Positions 1 to 7,387 of a DNA stretch of 26,960 nucleotides are shown one piece after another. Under the pieces are notes generated by a model that was given only the letters and a program-made list of their open reading frames with translations, was not told the origin of the DNA and did not search any database. Source of the DNA: an uncultured Clostridia bacterium (lineage in GTDB: Bacteria > Bacillota > Clostridia > Lachnospirales > Lachnospiraceae); NCBI GenBank assembly GCA_946405675.1, contig CAMJIC010000007.1, positions 1 to 26,960 on the forward strand, in the 5' to 3' direction. A program made the position numbers and the translations under genes. The first letter of the stretch is position 1. Each line of letters starts with the position of its first letter.

Positions 1-54
1 TATGCATATTACTTGTCTGGTTTTCCGATATCTGCGTCAGAAAGCCTCGCCGTA
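1..54 (-). repeat. Half copy of a hairpin-forming intergenic repeat
   Basis: Read on the minus strand from position 54 to 1, this begins TACGGCGAGGCTTTC directly after the pssA stop codon. The same 15 bases occur at 24732-24746. Downstream both copies keep ACGCAG and GACAAGT at the same spacing, while the 14 bases between those blocks differ. That is the pattern of a repeat whose stem sequence changes while its frame is conserved. The rest of the element, if present, lies outside the window. Confidence 0.6.
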
Positions 55-753
55 CTACCGCAGTTTCTGGATGTAAATCCACAGCATGGAGATGAAATCG
101 GCAGCCCCGATCAGGATCATCACGAGGATCGCACGGGTTCCCGGTTTCCTGACCGGAATCGGCATGACAAACAGGACTGACACGATCAGCATTGTCACGA
201 AGTAAAACGGAGTGATGTCAAACGGCGTAATATACTGGAAGGAGAGAAGGATCGGAAAGATCAGGGAGGCGGAGGTTACCGGGAGTCCGGTGTAGTACTG
301 CCGCCGTCCTGCGTTCTTCTCATTTCGCATCTCTTCTTCCACGTTGAAGTATGCCAGGCGCACGAGCGCTGCCAGCACATAGATCGACATGATTGCATAG
401 AAAATGCTGACAAAGGGCCAGCCTGTCATGCGGTTCAGGTGACGCCTGCTCACTTCCGGCATGGAGGGGAGTACGCGGAGCATGGCATTTCCGATACAGG
501 CAGGCAGCACGCCGAATGAGACCAGGTCCGCGAGGGAATCGATCTGGATGCCATAACGCAGTTCCTGCTGGGTGCGGTTTTTCTTGGTCCGTGCAACCTT
601 TCCGTCGAAGGCGTCGCACAGGCCGCAGATCATCAGGAAAAAGACCCCGATGAAGGGATGCCCCTGCCCATCCATGCAGATCAGGATGCCAAGGGTAGCG
701 GAGATGAGGGAAGTATAAGTAAGCAAAACCGTGTAGTCATAGAATCCAATCAT
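55..753 (-). CDS. pssA: CDP-diacylglycerol--serine O-phosphatidyltransferase
   Basis: Integral membrane enzyme predicted to make phosphatidylserine from CDP-diacylglycerol and serine. The CDP-alcohol phosphotransferase signature is at residues 46-78: CDAFDGKVAR, then a 12-residue spacer, then GIQIDSLAD, giving the D-x2-D-G-x2-A-R ... G-x3-D-x3-D metal and substrate site. The spacer between AR and G is longer than the usual eight or so. Several hydrophobic segments follow. Length (232 aa) fits the bacterial type-II PssA family. The ATG overlaps the stop of the upstream flippase-like gene as ATGA (750-753), so translation is probably coupled, with a GGAAGAGG ribosome site inside the upstream gene. 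A phosphatidylserine decarboxylase would be expected nearby but is not in view. Serine as the alcohol is inferred from overall similarity; another CDP-alcohol transferase is possible. Confidence 0.85.
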   Translation of the reverse strand: MIGFYDYTVLLTYTSLISATLGILICMDGQGHPFIGVFFLMICGLCDAFDGKVARTKKNRTQQELRYGIQIDSLADLVSFGVLPACIGNAMLRVLPSMPEVSRRHLNRMTGWPFVSIFYAIMSIYVLAALVRLAYFNVEEEMRNEKNAGRRQYYTGLPVTSASLIFPILLSFQYITPFDITPFYFVTMLIVSVLFVMPIPVRKPGTRAILVMILIGAADFISMLWIYIQKLR

Positions 754-1778
754 TTCGTTTTCCTCTTCCTTCCTGCGAAGTAGCCGATGATTACGATGAT
801 GAGCCCTGTGGAGACGCTGCCGTAGAAGGTGACGCCCCGGCAGAGCATCTCCATTGTAATGGCTGCATCCTCTGAAAGGAACTGCCTGAAGCCGTCAAGC
901 AGCATGAAATCCGCGGCACCCATTGCGCCCGGGATCGGAATGCAGTTCGATCCGACACAGGCAAGGCACTGGATCAATGTGGCTTTCCCTGCCATGGCAG
1001 CCCCTTTGCCTGTCGCAAGAAAGAGCAGGAAGGGCACAAGATAATAGGAAAGCCGCTGGCACAGGTTCCAGAAAAATGACTCCGCGAGCACGTTTCCCTT
1101 GCCGAGCAGCATCTTTGAACACAGCGCGTATTCCTCCATCACAGTGTCCAGCCTGTCCTGCAGCTTTTCCGCAGCGCGCAAAAGGCGGAGCTTCTTGAGC
1201 AGCCTGAGAAATGCATTGCAGATCCGGGTCAGGATCCGGGGCTCTTTGAGGAGCGCAACAAAAAACAGGCCAAGCACGAGAAGAACCAGACAGCCAAGGA
1301 TGATCATCAGCCTGGCAAGAGGAGAAAATGCCGCAAAGACCGGGAAGTAAAAGAGCATTGCCAAAAGTCCGGTCAGAAGCAGGGACAAGGTATACATGAC
1401 CAGTGTGATCAGAAGCGTTACTGTGGTTGTCGCTCCCGGGATGCCGTCCCGCATCATAAACCAGGCGCATACCGGCTGGCCGCCGGATGCGGATGGTGTG
1501 ATGGCGGAGAAATAGACATCCGATGCTCCATACACGATTCCGCTTGCGGGCGACCTGCGGTACCCGAGGCGGTCTGTCACGCGGATGATGGCCATCCCTT
1601 CAAAGAAAATGAATCCGAACATGGCAGCCAGTGCGCACAGGAGCCATCCTTTGTGTGCGTGCCGAAGTTCGTCCCATAACACTGCGGGGGAAAAGCTTCG
1701 GCTCTGGGAGGCAACGGCCCAGATGGTCAGTCCCGCGATCAGGAAGGATATGAGAGCCCATAAGATCTTTTTTTTCAT
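750..1778 (-). CDS. YbhN/MprF-type lysylphosphatidylglycerol synthase TM-region protein (flippase-like)
   Basis: A 342-aa polytopic membrane protein of the LPG_synthase_TM (UPF0104/YbhN) group. The hydrophobic segments are those of the MprF flippase half, and the C-terminal part carries IPIPGAMGAADFMLL (about residues 280-294), the family's characteristic P-x-P-G-x-x-G-x-x-[ED] loop. There is no aminoacyltransferase domain, so it cannot by itself make lysyl-PG. A role in moving or exposing a lipid is plausible from the family but not shown. It sits between a PAP2 phosphatase and phosphatidylserine synthase, overlapping the latter by four bases, which supports a phospholipid role. The ATG at 1778 is preceded on the minus strand by an AGAAGG-like ribosome site. 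Confidence 0.75.
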   Translation of the reverse strand: MKKKILWALISFLIAGLTIWAVASQSRSFSPAVLWDELRHAHKGWLLCALAAMFGFIFFEGMAIIRVTDRLGYRRSPASGIVYGASDVYFSAITPSASGGQPVCAWFMMRDGIPGATTTVTLLITLVMYTLSLLLTGLLAMLFYFPVFAAFSPLARLMIILGCLVLLVLGLFFVALLKEPRILTRICNAFLRLLKKLRLLRAAEKLQDRLDTVMEEYALCSKMLLGKGNVLAESFFWNLCQRLSYYLVPFLLFLATGKGAAMAGKATLIQCLACVGSNCIPIPGAMGAADFMLLDGFRQFLSEDAAITMEMLCRGVTFYGSVSTGLIIVIIGYFAGRKRKTK

Positions 1779-1851
1779 GTTGGCAGGCCTTCTTTCTGGT
1801 TTGCATCAGCATGATCAAAACGAAGCCGATGGATCGCGACGCAGGAGATTC

Positions 1852-2511
1852 TTATTCGCAGGCAGGCGTCTTACCTGGGACAGCTGCAAGGATTCTCCCT
1901 GACAGGAACAGCCCTGCCTCGACTGCGATGATCCCTCCGGGGATGTCGACCAGGACATGCTGCTTCAGCAGTACGGTGGATGCGAAAACACCAAGCGTAA
2001 ACAACAGGTTTGCGCCGCTGAACCATCGCGGCAGCTTTGTGGCGGTCAGGTTCCGGCACCCTCTGTAGCACAGCCAGCTTTCCAGGCAGTGGATCGAGGG
2101 AAACAGGTTGTCCGGCGCATCCATGGCATACACCATCGCCAGCAGCCGTTCAAAGATTCCATTCCCGGTGATTTCGGGACGGTTCAGCGTAGTCGGAAAA
2201 ACCATGAAGATCACAAGGCAGAAGGTCTTCGCAATGATATCCCCCAAAAAGAACCGATAGCAGTATTCCTTTTTCTCCCGCGCGATCAGGAAATAGCACC
2301 CGATCCACTGGGCATAAGCCAGAAGATAGAAGGTGACGAAGAAGGGAACGAGGGGCAGCTTCTGATCGAGCCAGGTCTCAATGTTATAGTGATACCGTCC
2401 TGTGGTAAAGATCCTTGTCCCGAAGTAGGCCAGCGTATTCATGGCAAGCATGGCGGCCAGAGGGGGCAGGGAATACAGCGGGATGATTTTTTGGAAGTTT
2501 TTCAGGTTCAA
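1852..2511 (-). CDS. PAP2-family phosphatase, membrane-bound
   Basis: A 219-aa polytopic membrane protein with the three phosphatase signatures in reduced form: a C1-like NRPEI (about residues 110-114), C2 FPSIHCLESW (about 137-146) with the Ser-x-His pair, and C3 KQHVLVDIPGG (about 183-193) with His and Asp. This resembles the PAP2_3/Aur1-like subgroup, which includes phosphatidate and inositol-phosphoceramide-type enzymes. Dephosphorylation of phosphatidate or a prenyl or lipid phosphate is inferred; the substrate is unknown. The start is TTG at 2509-2511: no ATG lies at the N-terminus, and AAAGGA sits seven bases upstream on the minus strand. It is the first gene of the minus-strand lipid operon. 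Confidence 0.75.
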   Translation of the reverse strand: MNLKNFQKIIPLYSLPPLAAMLAMNTLAYFGTRIFTTGRYHYNIETWLDQKLPLVPFFVTFYLLAYAQWIGCYFLIAREKKEYCYRFFLGDIIAKTFCLVIFMVFPTTLNRPEITGNGIFERLLAMVYAMDAPDNLFPSIHCLESWLCYRGCRNLTATKLPRWFSGANLLFTLGVFASTVLLKQHVLVDIPGGIIAVEAGLFLSGRILAAVPGKTPACE

Positions 2512-2573
2512 TGGTTTGTCCTTTCAAACGGAAAAACGGGTATTTCGCCGTCGTCATTCTGTAATCTTTCCCT

Positions 2574-2582
2574 GTTATATCA
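2574..2582 (-). promoter_or_regulatory. Possible extended -10 promoter for the lipid operon
   Basis: On the minus strand this reads TGATATAAC, a TGn-TATAAC extended -10 element about 65 bases upstream of the TTG start of the PAP2 gene. No good -35 box is visible at 17 bases, so the call rests on the extended -10 alone. Confidence 0.35.
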
Positions 2583-2631
2583 CATTCTCATATTGAAATT
2601 CCACTTGTATTGAGCAATGACCTGCCCCATA

Positions 2632-2660
2632 TTGTCATCTTTTCAAATAAATGTTACAGT
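2632..2660 (+). promoter_or_regulatory. Possible sigma-A promoter for the HAD/Gx transporter pair
   Basis: TTGTCA at 2632-2637, a 17-base spacer ending in TGT, and TACAGT at 2655-2660 form an extended -10 type promoter. Transcription would start near 2667 and run through the inverted repeat at 2690-2719 before reaching the HAD gene. Confidence 0.4.
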
Positions 2661-2689
2661 GCAGGGCGACAGGTTACAAGTCATAGGCG

Positions 2690-2719
2690 TAACTGTTCAA
2701 AGCGGGGGCTGAACAGTTA
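2690..2719. repeat. Perfect 10-bp inverted repeat in the leader of the HAD gene
   Basis: TAACTGTTCA (2690-2699) and TGAACAGTTA (2710-2719) are exact reverse complements around a 10-base G-rich loop. The spacing suits an RNA hairpin or a dimeric operator. The left arm also overlaps a smaller GTTAC/GTAAC pairing (2673-2677 with 2689-2693). The CTGTTCA/TGAACAG core recurs in the hairpin at 24577-24617, so this may be a member of a dispersed repeat family rather than a site specific to this operon. Confidence 0.6.
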
Positions 2720-2752
2720 TACGGGAAATCTGATGAAAGAGAATGGGGAAGC

Positions 2753-3538
2753 ATGATAAAACTGATTGCGACAGACCTGGACGATACGATCCTTCCGGAA
2801 GGTACATTTGACCTGAATCCGGAATATTATGAGGTGATCCGGGAACTGAAGAAGAAGGGAATCCTGTTCGCTGCATCCAGCGGAAGGCATATGTCGAGCA
2901 TCCTGCGGCTTTTTGCTCCTGTCAGGGATGACGTGGCGATCCTGGCGGGCAATGGCTCCCTGGTGATGTACCAGGGAAAGATGATCGATGCCAGGCAGCT
3001 GGATCAGGCGCTTTATCTGGAGGTGCTGGAAGAGATGAGGAAGGCCGGCCCTTCCCTGATCATGGCGGACCATCCGGAGTGCGTATGGACAGACTATTCG
3101 CGGGAGGACCTGATCGGGTGGATCCGCAGCGGCTACAGGGTCAGTCTGGAAAGATGTGATGACCTGTCCGGCTTGCAGCCGCCCATCCTGAAGGTCGCCA
3201 TGCTGATGGAGCAGGATGCGTCACAGGCCGCGGCATCCATCCGGGAGCGTCTGGCCGGACGGGCCAACGTCATGGCGGCGGGTGCCAGGTGGGTGGACGT
3301 TGTCTCCAATGAGGCGGACAAGGGGACTGCACTTGCCAGGCTTCAGTCCCTTCTCGGGATCAGCCGGGAGGAAACGGCTGCCTTCGGTGACAATGGAAAT
3401 GATATCGGCATGCTGAAGCTGGCCGGGCATAGCTATGCGGTTGCGAATGCTCGCCAGGAGGTGAAGGAGGCAGCCTCTTGTGTGATCGGCCCGATGCGGG
3501 AGGATGCCGTCCTCCAGGTGATCAGGAGCTGGCTTTGA
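2753..3538 (+). CDS. Cof-type HAD-superfamily hydrolase
   Basis: A 261-aa soluble phosphatase-like protein of the Cof/YidA (HAD-IIB) subfamily. Motif I is DLDDT (residues 8-12, with the nucleophile Asp8 and general acid Asp10), motif II is AASSGRH at about residues 41-47, and motif IV is GDNGNDIGML at about 212-221, with the acidic pair that binds magnesium. The C2 cap fills the middle. Family members hydrolyse sugar phosphates, flavin or pyridoxal phosphates; the substrate cannot be read from sequence. The ATG has a GGGGAA ribosome site. It lies 11 bases before the Gx transporter gene and is probably cotranscribed with it. Confidence 0.85.
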   Translation: MIKLIATDLDDTILPEGTFDLNPEYYEVIRELKKKGILFAASSGRHMSSILRLFAPVRDDVAILAGNGSLVMYQGKMIDARQLDQALYLEVLEEMRKAGPSLIMADHPECVWTDYSREDLIGWIRSGYRVSLERCDDLSGLQPPILKVAMLMEQDASQAAASIRERLAGRANVMAAGARWVDVVSNEADKGTALARLQSLLGISREETAAFGDNGNDIGMLKLAGHSYAVANARQEVKEAASCVIGPMREDAVLQVIRSWL

Positions 3539-3549
3539 GAGGGGCGAGG

Positions 3550-4050
3550 ATGACGCGGAAGCTGGCATACATGGGGCTGATCTGCGCAGCCGCACTGATC
3601 CTTTCCTATATTGAATCCCTGATCCCCTTTTTTGCGGGCATTCCGGGCATGAAGCTGGGATTGCCGAATGCGGCGGTCGTGACGGTCCTGTATCTGTATT
3701 CCTGGAAGGAGGCGGCGCTGGTCAATCTGGTCCGGATCCTTGCGACAGGGTTCCTGTTCGGTAATATGTTCAGCATTGCCTATTCGGCAGCAGGGGCACT
3801 GCTGAGCCTTCTGTGCATGGCATTGATGAAGCAAACGGACAGGTTTTCACCGGCCGGCGTAAGCATCGTCGGCGGGGTCGCGCATAACGCGGGACAGGTG
3901 ATCGTGGCGGCGGCAGTGGTGGAGAACGCGAAAGTCGGCTACTATTTTCTGCCCCTCGCCATTGCAGGCGTTGTGACAGGCGCTTTGATCGGGGCTGTTT
4001 CGGGGCTCCTGATCCCAAGGCTGCGTTTCCTGACCGGGGAATCGGCATGA
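3550..4050 (+). CDS. Gx transporter family protein (Hpre_diP_synt_I type)
   Basis: A 166-aa, strongly hydrophobic protein. The N-terminal run with ALILSYIESLIPFF, then the conserved GMKLGLPNAAVV, and later AYSAAGALLSLLCMALM match the family once annotated as heptaprenyl diphosphate synthase component I and now treated as ECF-like Gx transporters. The real start is the ATG at 3550 with the GAGGGGCGAGG ribosome site; the frame is open further upstream but that stretch overlaps the HAD gene. The substrate is unknown. The final codons and stop (4048-4050) fall inside the repeat at 4035-4175: the TGA is part of the repeat's GGCATGAGG, so the present C-terminus may have been set by the repeat. Confidence 0.75.
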   Translation: MTRKLAYMGLICAAALILSYIESLIPFFAGIPGMKLGLPNAAVVTVLYLYSWKEAALVNLVRILATGFLFGNMFSIAYSAAGALLSLLCMALMKQTDRFSPAGVSIVGGVAHNAGQVIVAAAVVENAKVGYYFLPLAIAGVVTGALIGAVSGLLIPRLRFLTGESA

Positions 4051-4175
4051 GGTGTTACCGGCTTTCTTCGGCAACGGAGACCTGATGTCACCTGTCTGCG
4101 GCGACTGACGACAACGAAGCAGAAGAATTCAGGATGATGTTATTCATGCAAAAGTCATTGAGACGGGACATCAGG
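4035..4175 (+). repeat. Degenerate copy of the hairpin-forming repeat
   Basis: Positions 4035-4090 align without gaps to 24674-24729 with 46 of 56 bases identical, sharing CGGCATGAGGTG, ACCGGCTTT and CGGAG-CCTGATG. The outermost pair of the apical stem changes from C-G in the 24.7-kb copy to T-A here, a compensatory change, although inner pairs of this copy are weakened. CCTGATGTC (4081-4089) is the exact reverse complement of GACATCAGG (4167-4175), so this copy has an additional fold. A 29-base stretch at 4147-4175 also resembles 20006-20034 (23 of 29). The stop codon of the Gx transporter lies inside the element. Confidence 0.6.
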
Positions 4176-4214
4176 CTTTCTGGTACAGATAGCCGGAACA
4201 ACAGACAGGCAAGC

Positions 4215-4243
4215 TTGACTTGTGTGCATGTTTTTTGTAATGG
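4215..4243 (+). promoter_or_regulatory. Likely sigma-A promoter of proB
   Basis: TTGACT (4215-4220), a 17-base spacer and TAATGG (4238-4243) precede proB by about 80 bases. The leader is too short for a T-box, the usual proline-responsive control of pro genes in Firmicutes, so that mode of regulation is not supported here. Confidence 0.45.
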
Positions 4244-4320
4244 AGTCATGCATATGTCAGCAGTTGATGCACAAAAGAAGATTATAAGAAAGAAGATTTA
4301 ATTGAGAGGGTGACAGTAAT

Positions 4321-5124
4321 ATGGGATTGATCCAGAACAGAATCGTGGTAAAGGTCGGCACTTCCAGCTTAACCAATGATGTCGGGAATACCAATCTGAG
4401 GGCATTTGACAAGCTGGCTCTTGTCCTGAGCGACATTGCAAACCTGGGGTACGAGGTGATCCTTGTATCCTCTGGCGCGATCGCGGTGGGAAGCAGTAAA
4501 ATGGGACTGAAGGAGAAGCCAAAATCCATGCGCATGAAGCAGGCTGCCGCGGCAGTGGGCCAGTGCCAGAACATGTTTCTCTATGACAAGTTTTTTGGCG
4601 AATACGGCCATACGATCGCGCAGATCCTTCTGAACGCGGCTGACATTGAGCAGGAGGAGAAGAAGGAAAACCTGACCAACACCTTTAATGCGCTCCTTGA
4701 AAGCGGGATCATTCCGATCGTCAATGAAAATGATTCCGTCAGCTATACGGAGATCGAGTCCAAAGACCGCCTGTTCGGAGACAATGACATGCTTTCCGCT
4801 GTGGTCAGTGTGCTGGTGCAGGCGAGGCGGCTGGTTATTTTCTCGGACATTGACGGCTTCTATGAAGCTGACCCAAGGTTCCACCCGGACGCGAAGCTGA
4901 TCCGCCGGATCGAGACGATCGATGAAGCGCTGTACAATCTTGCGGGAGGCGCGGGGTCCAGGCGCGGGACCGGCGGAATGCGGACAAAGCTACAGGCCGC
5001 TGAACTGGCGACCCGACAGGGAATCGACGTAACCGTCTGCAATGGAAAACGGCCGGAGGCTCTTTATGAGATCGTGAATGGGATCCCCGCCGGAACGCTG
5101 TTTGCCGGGAGGCCCGGGATCTGA
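4321..5124 (+). CDS. proB: Glutamate 5-kinase, kinase domain only
   Basis: Catalyses ATP-dependent phosphorylation of glutamate to glutamyl-5-phosphate, the first step of proline synthesis. The amino-acid-kinase fold is complete: VVKVGTSSLT (residues 9-18) binds ATP, VSSGAIAVG is at about 50-58, VNENDSV at about 135-141, FGDNDMLSA at about 151-159, and the C-terminal GTGGMRTKLQAA is present. At 267 aa it lacks the C-terminal PUA domain of the longer enzyme; PUA-less forms are known. The GAGAGGGTGA ribosome site supports the ATG. proA is not beside it, so the second enzyme must be encoded elsewhere. Confidence 0.93.
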   Translation: MGLIQNRIVVKVGTSSLTNDVGNTNLRAFDKLALVLSDIANLGYEVILVSSGAIAVGSSKMGLKEKPKSMRMKQAAAAVGQCQNMFLYDKFFGEYGHTIAQILLNAADIEQEEKKENLTNTFNALLESGIIPIVNENDSVSYTEIESKDRLFGDNDMLSAVVSVLVQARRLVIFSDIDGFYEADPRFHPDAKLIRRIETIDEALYNLAGGAGSRRGTGGMRTKLQAAELATRQGIDVTVCNGKRPEALYEIVNGIPAGTLFAGRPGI

Positions 5125-5148
5125 TATTTGCTTCAATGCTTCACACGG

Positions 5149-5177
5149 TTTACTTTAAAGCACGAAAGTGATAGGAT
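5149..5177 (+). promoter_or_regulatory. Probable promoter of the aryl-acid cluster
   Basis: TTTACT (5149-5154), a 17-base spacer and TAGGAT (5172-5177) lie about 70 bases upstream of the regulator gene and are the best sigma-A match in the gap after proB. A TrpR-like operator would be expected here; I see no clear palindrome. Confidence 0.5.
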
Positions 5178-5248
5178 GGGAGTGCAACCCGACAGACAGC
5201 AATTCAAACCATCAGGAATTCAGGCGAAAGGATGGTGTTTAAGACGGA

Positions 5249-5536
5249 ATGAGAGACAGACAGCGCAGACGTGCCTTGTATGACATGATCATTACCCTCA
5301 GCACCTATGAGGAATGCTGTAACTTTTTTGATGATCTGTGTACCGGCAAGGAACTGGAAGCCCTTGAGCAGAGATTTGAGGTCGCAAAGATGCTCAGCCA
5401 GGAGAAGGTCTACCTGGATATCATGAAAAGTACAGGAGCCAGCTCTGCAACGATCAGCCGTGTGAAGCGCATGCTTTCAGACGGGACTGGCTGCCTGAGG
5501 GAAAAAATAAACAATTCGTTGGAGGAAGAGGCATGA
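5249..5536 (+). CDS. YerC/YecD-type TrpR-family DNA-binding regulator
   Basis: A 95-aa all-helical protein. STYEECCNFFDDLCT and ELEALEQRFEVAKML (about residues 18-50), followed by the helix-turn-helix STGASSATISRVKRML (about 61-76), are typical of the TrpR-related YerC/YecD family. The cofactor is not known for most of this family. It overlaps iorA as ATGA (5533-5536), so regulator and enzymes are translationally coupled. A regulator of the Trp-repressor superfamily heading an aromatic-acid operon suggests autogenous control by an aromatic metabolite, which is inference. No strong ribosome site precedes the ATG. A tiny frame (5232-5252, six codons) ends across it and could couple initiation, but that is weak. 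Confidence 0.8.
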   Translation: MRDRQRRRALYDMIITLSTYEECCNFFDDLCTGKELEALEQRFEVAKMLSQEKVYLDIMKSTGASSATISRVKRMLSDGTGCLREKINNSLEEEA

Positions 5537-7356
5537 AAGAACTGATGCTGGGAAACAAAGCCCTTGCACGAGGTTTGTATGAGGCAGGGCTAAGTGTGGC
5601 GTCCAGCTACCCCGGTACCCCCAGCACCGAGGTGACGGAGGAGATCGCGAAGTATACTGACATCTACAGTGAGTGGGCTCCGAATGAAAAGGTTGCGATG
5701 GAAGTCGCCTATGGAGCGGCTCTTGCGGGCAGGCGGAGCATGTGCGCCATGAAGCATGTGGGGATGAATGTGGCTGCGGATCCCATGTATACGGCATCCT
5801 ACACGGGAGTCAATGCGGGCATGGTGATCGTTGTCGCGGATGACCCGGGCATGCATTCCTCTCAGAATGAACAGGACTCCCGCCATCATGCGATCGCTGC
5901 CAAGCTTCCGATGCTTGAGCCTGCGGACTCCGCGGAAGCGCATTTATTTGCCCGGACGGCCTTTGAACTTTCTGAGGAATACGATACCCCGGTGATCATT
6001 AAGATGTGTACCAGGATCGCTCATTCTCAGAGTGTTGTCGAAGCGAAGGAGCGGGTATGTCCGCCGCCAAAGGAATATGGCAAGGATCCGAAGAAGTACC
6101 TGATGACCCCGGCCAATGCCATCGGCCGCCATCCTGTTGTGGAGGCCAGGACGCAGCGCCTGGTTGAGCTTGGAAATGAGTGCGTCTTCCGAGGGGTGAG
6201 GCTGAACCGGATCGAATGGGCCAGGGACCGTGATGTGCCTGAGGAGGATGTGCCGAATGCGCCAAGACCTCAGGAGGAGGGGCTTGGCCGGATCGGGATC
6301 ATCTGTGACTCGACCAGCTATCAGTATGTGAAGGAAGTATTCGGGGACAGTGTCGATGTCCTGAAGATCGGGCTGGTCAATCCGCTCCCGACGACTCTGA
6401 TCCTTGATTTCGCGCACAGCGTGGAAGGGCTGTGGGTCGTGGAGGAGCTGGATCCCGTGATCGAGAACCATTGCAAGGCGCTGGGACTGAAGGTGAATGG
6501 CAAGAACCTGCTTCCGATGGAATCGGAATACAGCCAGAATCTGGTGCGGGTGGTCATGGGAATGGATGTCCCGGCGAGCGTCTGCCTTGAGGAGAGCATT
6601 CCGCCGCGCCCGCCTGTCATGTGCGCGGGATGTCCCCACAGAGGGCTTTTCTATACGCTCCACAGGCTGAAGGTGACGGTCATGGGAGATATCGGCTGCT
6701 ATACGCTGGGCGGCGCCGCGCCGCTTATGGCCATGGACAATAACCTGTGCATGGGCGCTTCTGTCAGCATGCTTCACGGATTCAACAAAGCTTTGGGCAG
6801 CGCTTCCGAAGCAGGAACCGTAGCCGTGATCGGGGATTCCACTTTCATTCATTCCGGGATTACGAGCCTTGCGGATATTGCCTATAACTGCAGCAATTCC
6901 ACTGTGGTCATTCTGGACAACTCGATTACCGGGATGACAGGACATCAGCAGAATCCCACGACCGGCTATGACATCCATGGAGATCCATGCGGAAAGATCG
7001 ATCTGGAGAGCCTTGTCAGATCGATGGGGATCGAAAGAGTCCGTGTGGTCGATCCCTATGATCTGTCTCAGTGTGAAGAGACGCTGAAGGAAGAGCTGGC
7101 GGCGAAGGCTCCGTCTGTGATTATTTCGAGAAGGCCATGCGCCCTGCTTAAGACTGTCGATGGGAAAAAGGTGGTTCACAACAAACCGCTGATGAATGAT
7201 CCGGAGAAATGCGTCGGCTGCAGGTCGTGCATGAGGATCGGCTGCCCTGCGATCAGCATGAAGGGAAATAAGGCTGTGATCGACCGGACGCAGTGTATTG
7301 GCTGCGGTGTCTGCCAGCAGCTTTGCAGGTTTGGAGCACTCGTCTCGGGAACGTAA
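5533..7356 (+). CDS. iorA: Indolepyruvate ferredoxin oxidoreductase, alpha subunit
   Basis: Catalytic subunit of the thiamine-diphosphate and Fe-S enzyme interconverting aryl pyruvate plus CoA with aryl-acetyl-CoA, CO2 and reduced ferredoxin. The 607 aa follow the family layout: N-terminal pyrimidine-binding domain (ARGLYEAG, SSYPGTPSTEV, residues 13-35), CAGCPHRG near 363, ThDP-binding GDSTFIHSGI ... ILDNSITGMTG near 433-470, and a C-terminal ferredoxin domain with CVGCRSCMRIGCP (about 560) and CIGCGVCQQLC (about 587) for two [4Fe-4S] clusters. It overlaps the regulator gene and is followed by iorB, a PLP aminotransferase and an acyl-CoA ligase. Direction in the cell, degradation or reductive carboxylation, cannot be read from sequence. 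Confidence 0.95.
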   Translation: MKELMLGNKALARGLYEAGLSVASSYPGTPSTEVTEEIAKYTDIYSEWAPNEKVAMEVAYGAALAGRRSMCAMKHVGMNVAADPMYTASYTGVNAGMVIVVADDPGMHSSQNEQDSRHHAIAAKLPMLEPADSAEAHLFARTAFELSEEYDTPVIIKMCTRIAHSQSVVEAKERVCPPPKEYGKDPKKYLMTPANAIGRHPVVEARTQRLVELGNECVFRGVRLNRIEWARDRDVPEEDVPNAPRPQEEGLGRIGIICDSTSYQYVKEVFGDSVDVLKIGLVNPLPTTLILDFAHSVEGLWVVEELDPVIENHCKALGLKVNGKNLLPMESEYSQNLVRVVMGMDVPASVCLEESIPPRPPVMCAGCPHRGLFYTLHRLKVTVMGDIGCYTLGGAAPLMAMDNNLCMGASVSMLHGFNKALGSASEAGTVAVIGDSTFIHSGITSLADIAYNCSNSTVVILDNSITGMTGHQQNPTTGYDIHGDPCGKIDLESLVRSMGIERVRVVDPYDLSQCEETLKEELAAKAPSVIISRRPCALLKTVDGKKVVHNKPLMNDPEKCVGCRSCMRIGCPAISMKGNKAVIDRTQCIGCGVCQQLCRFGALVSGT

Positions 7357-7387
7357 CTGGATGGAATATAGGAACGGGATATAGAGT

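Noticed and set aside
4051..4320. T-box leader upstream of proB
   Set aside because: No TGGNACCGCG-type T-box sequence or long specifier hairpin is visible, and the promoter leaves a leader of only about 70 bases.
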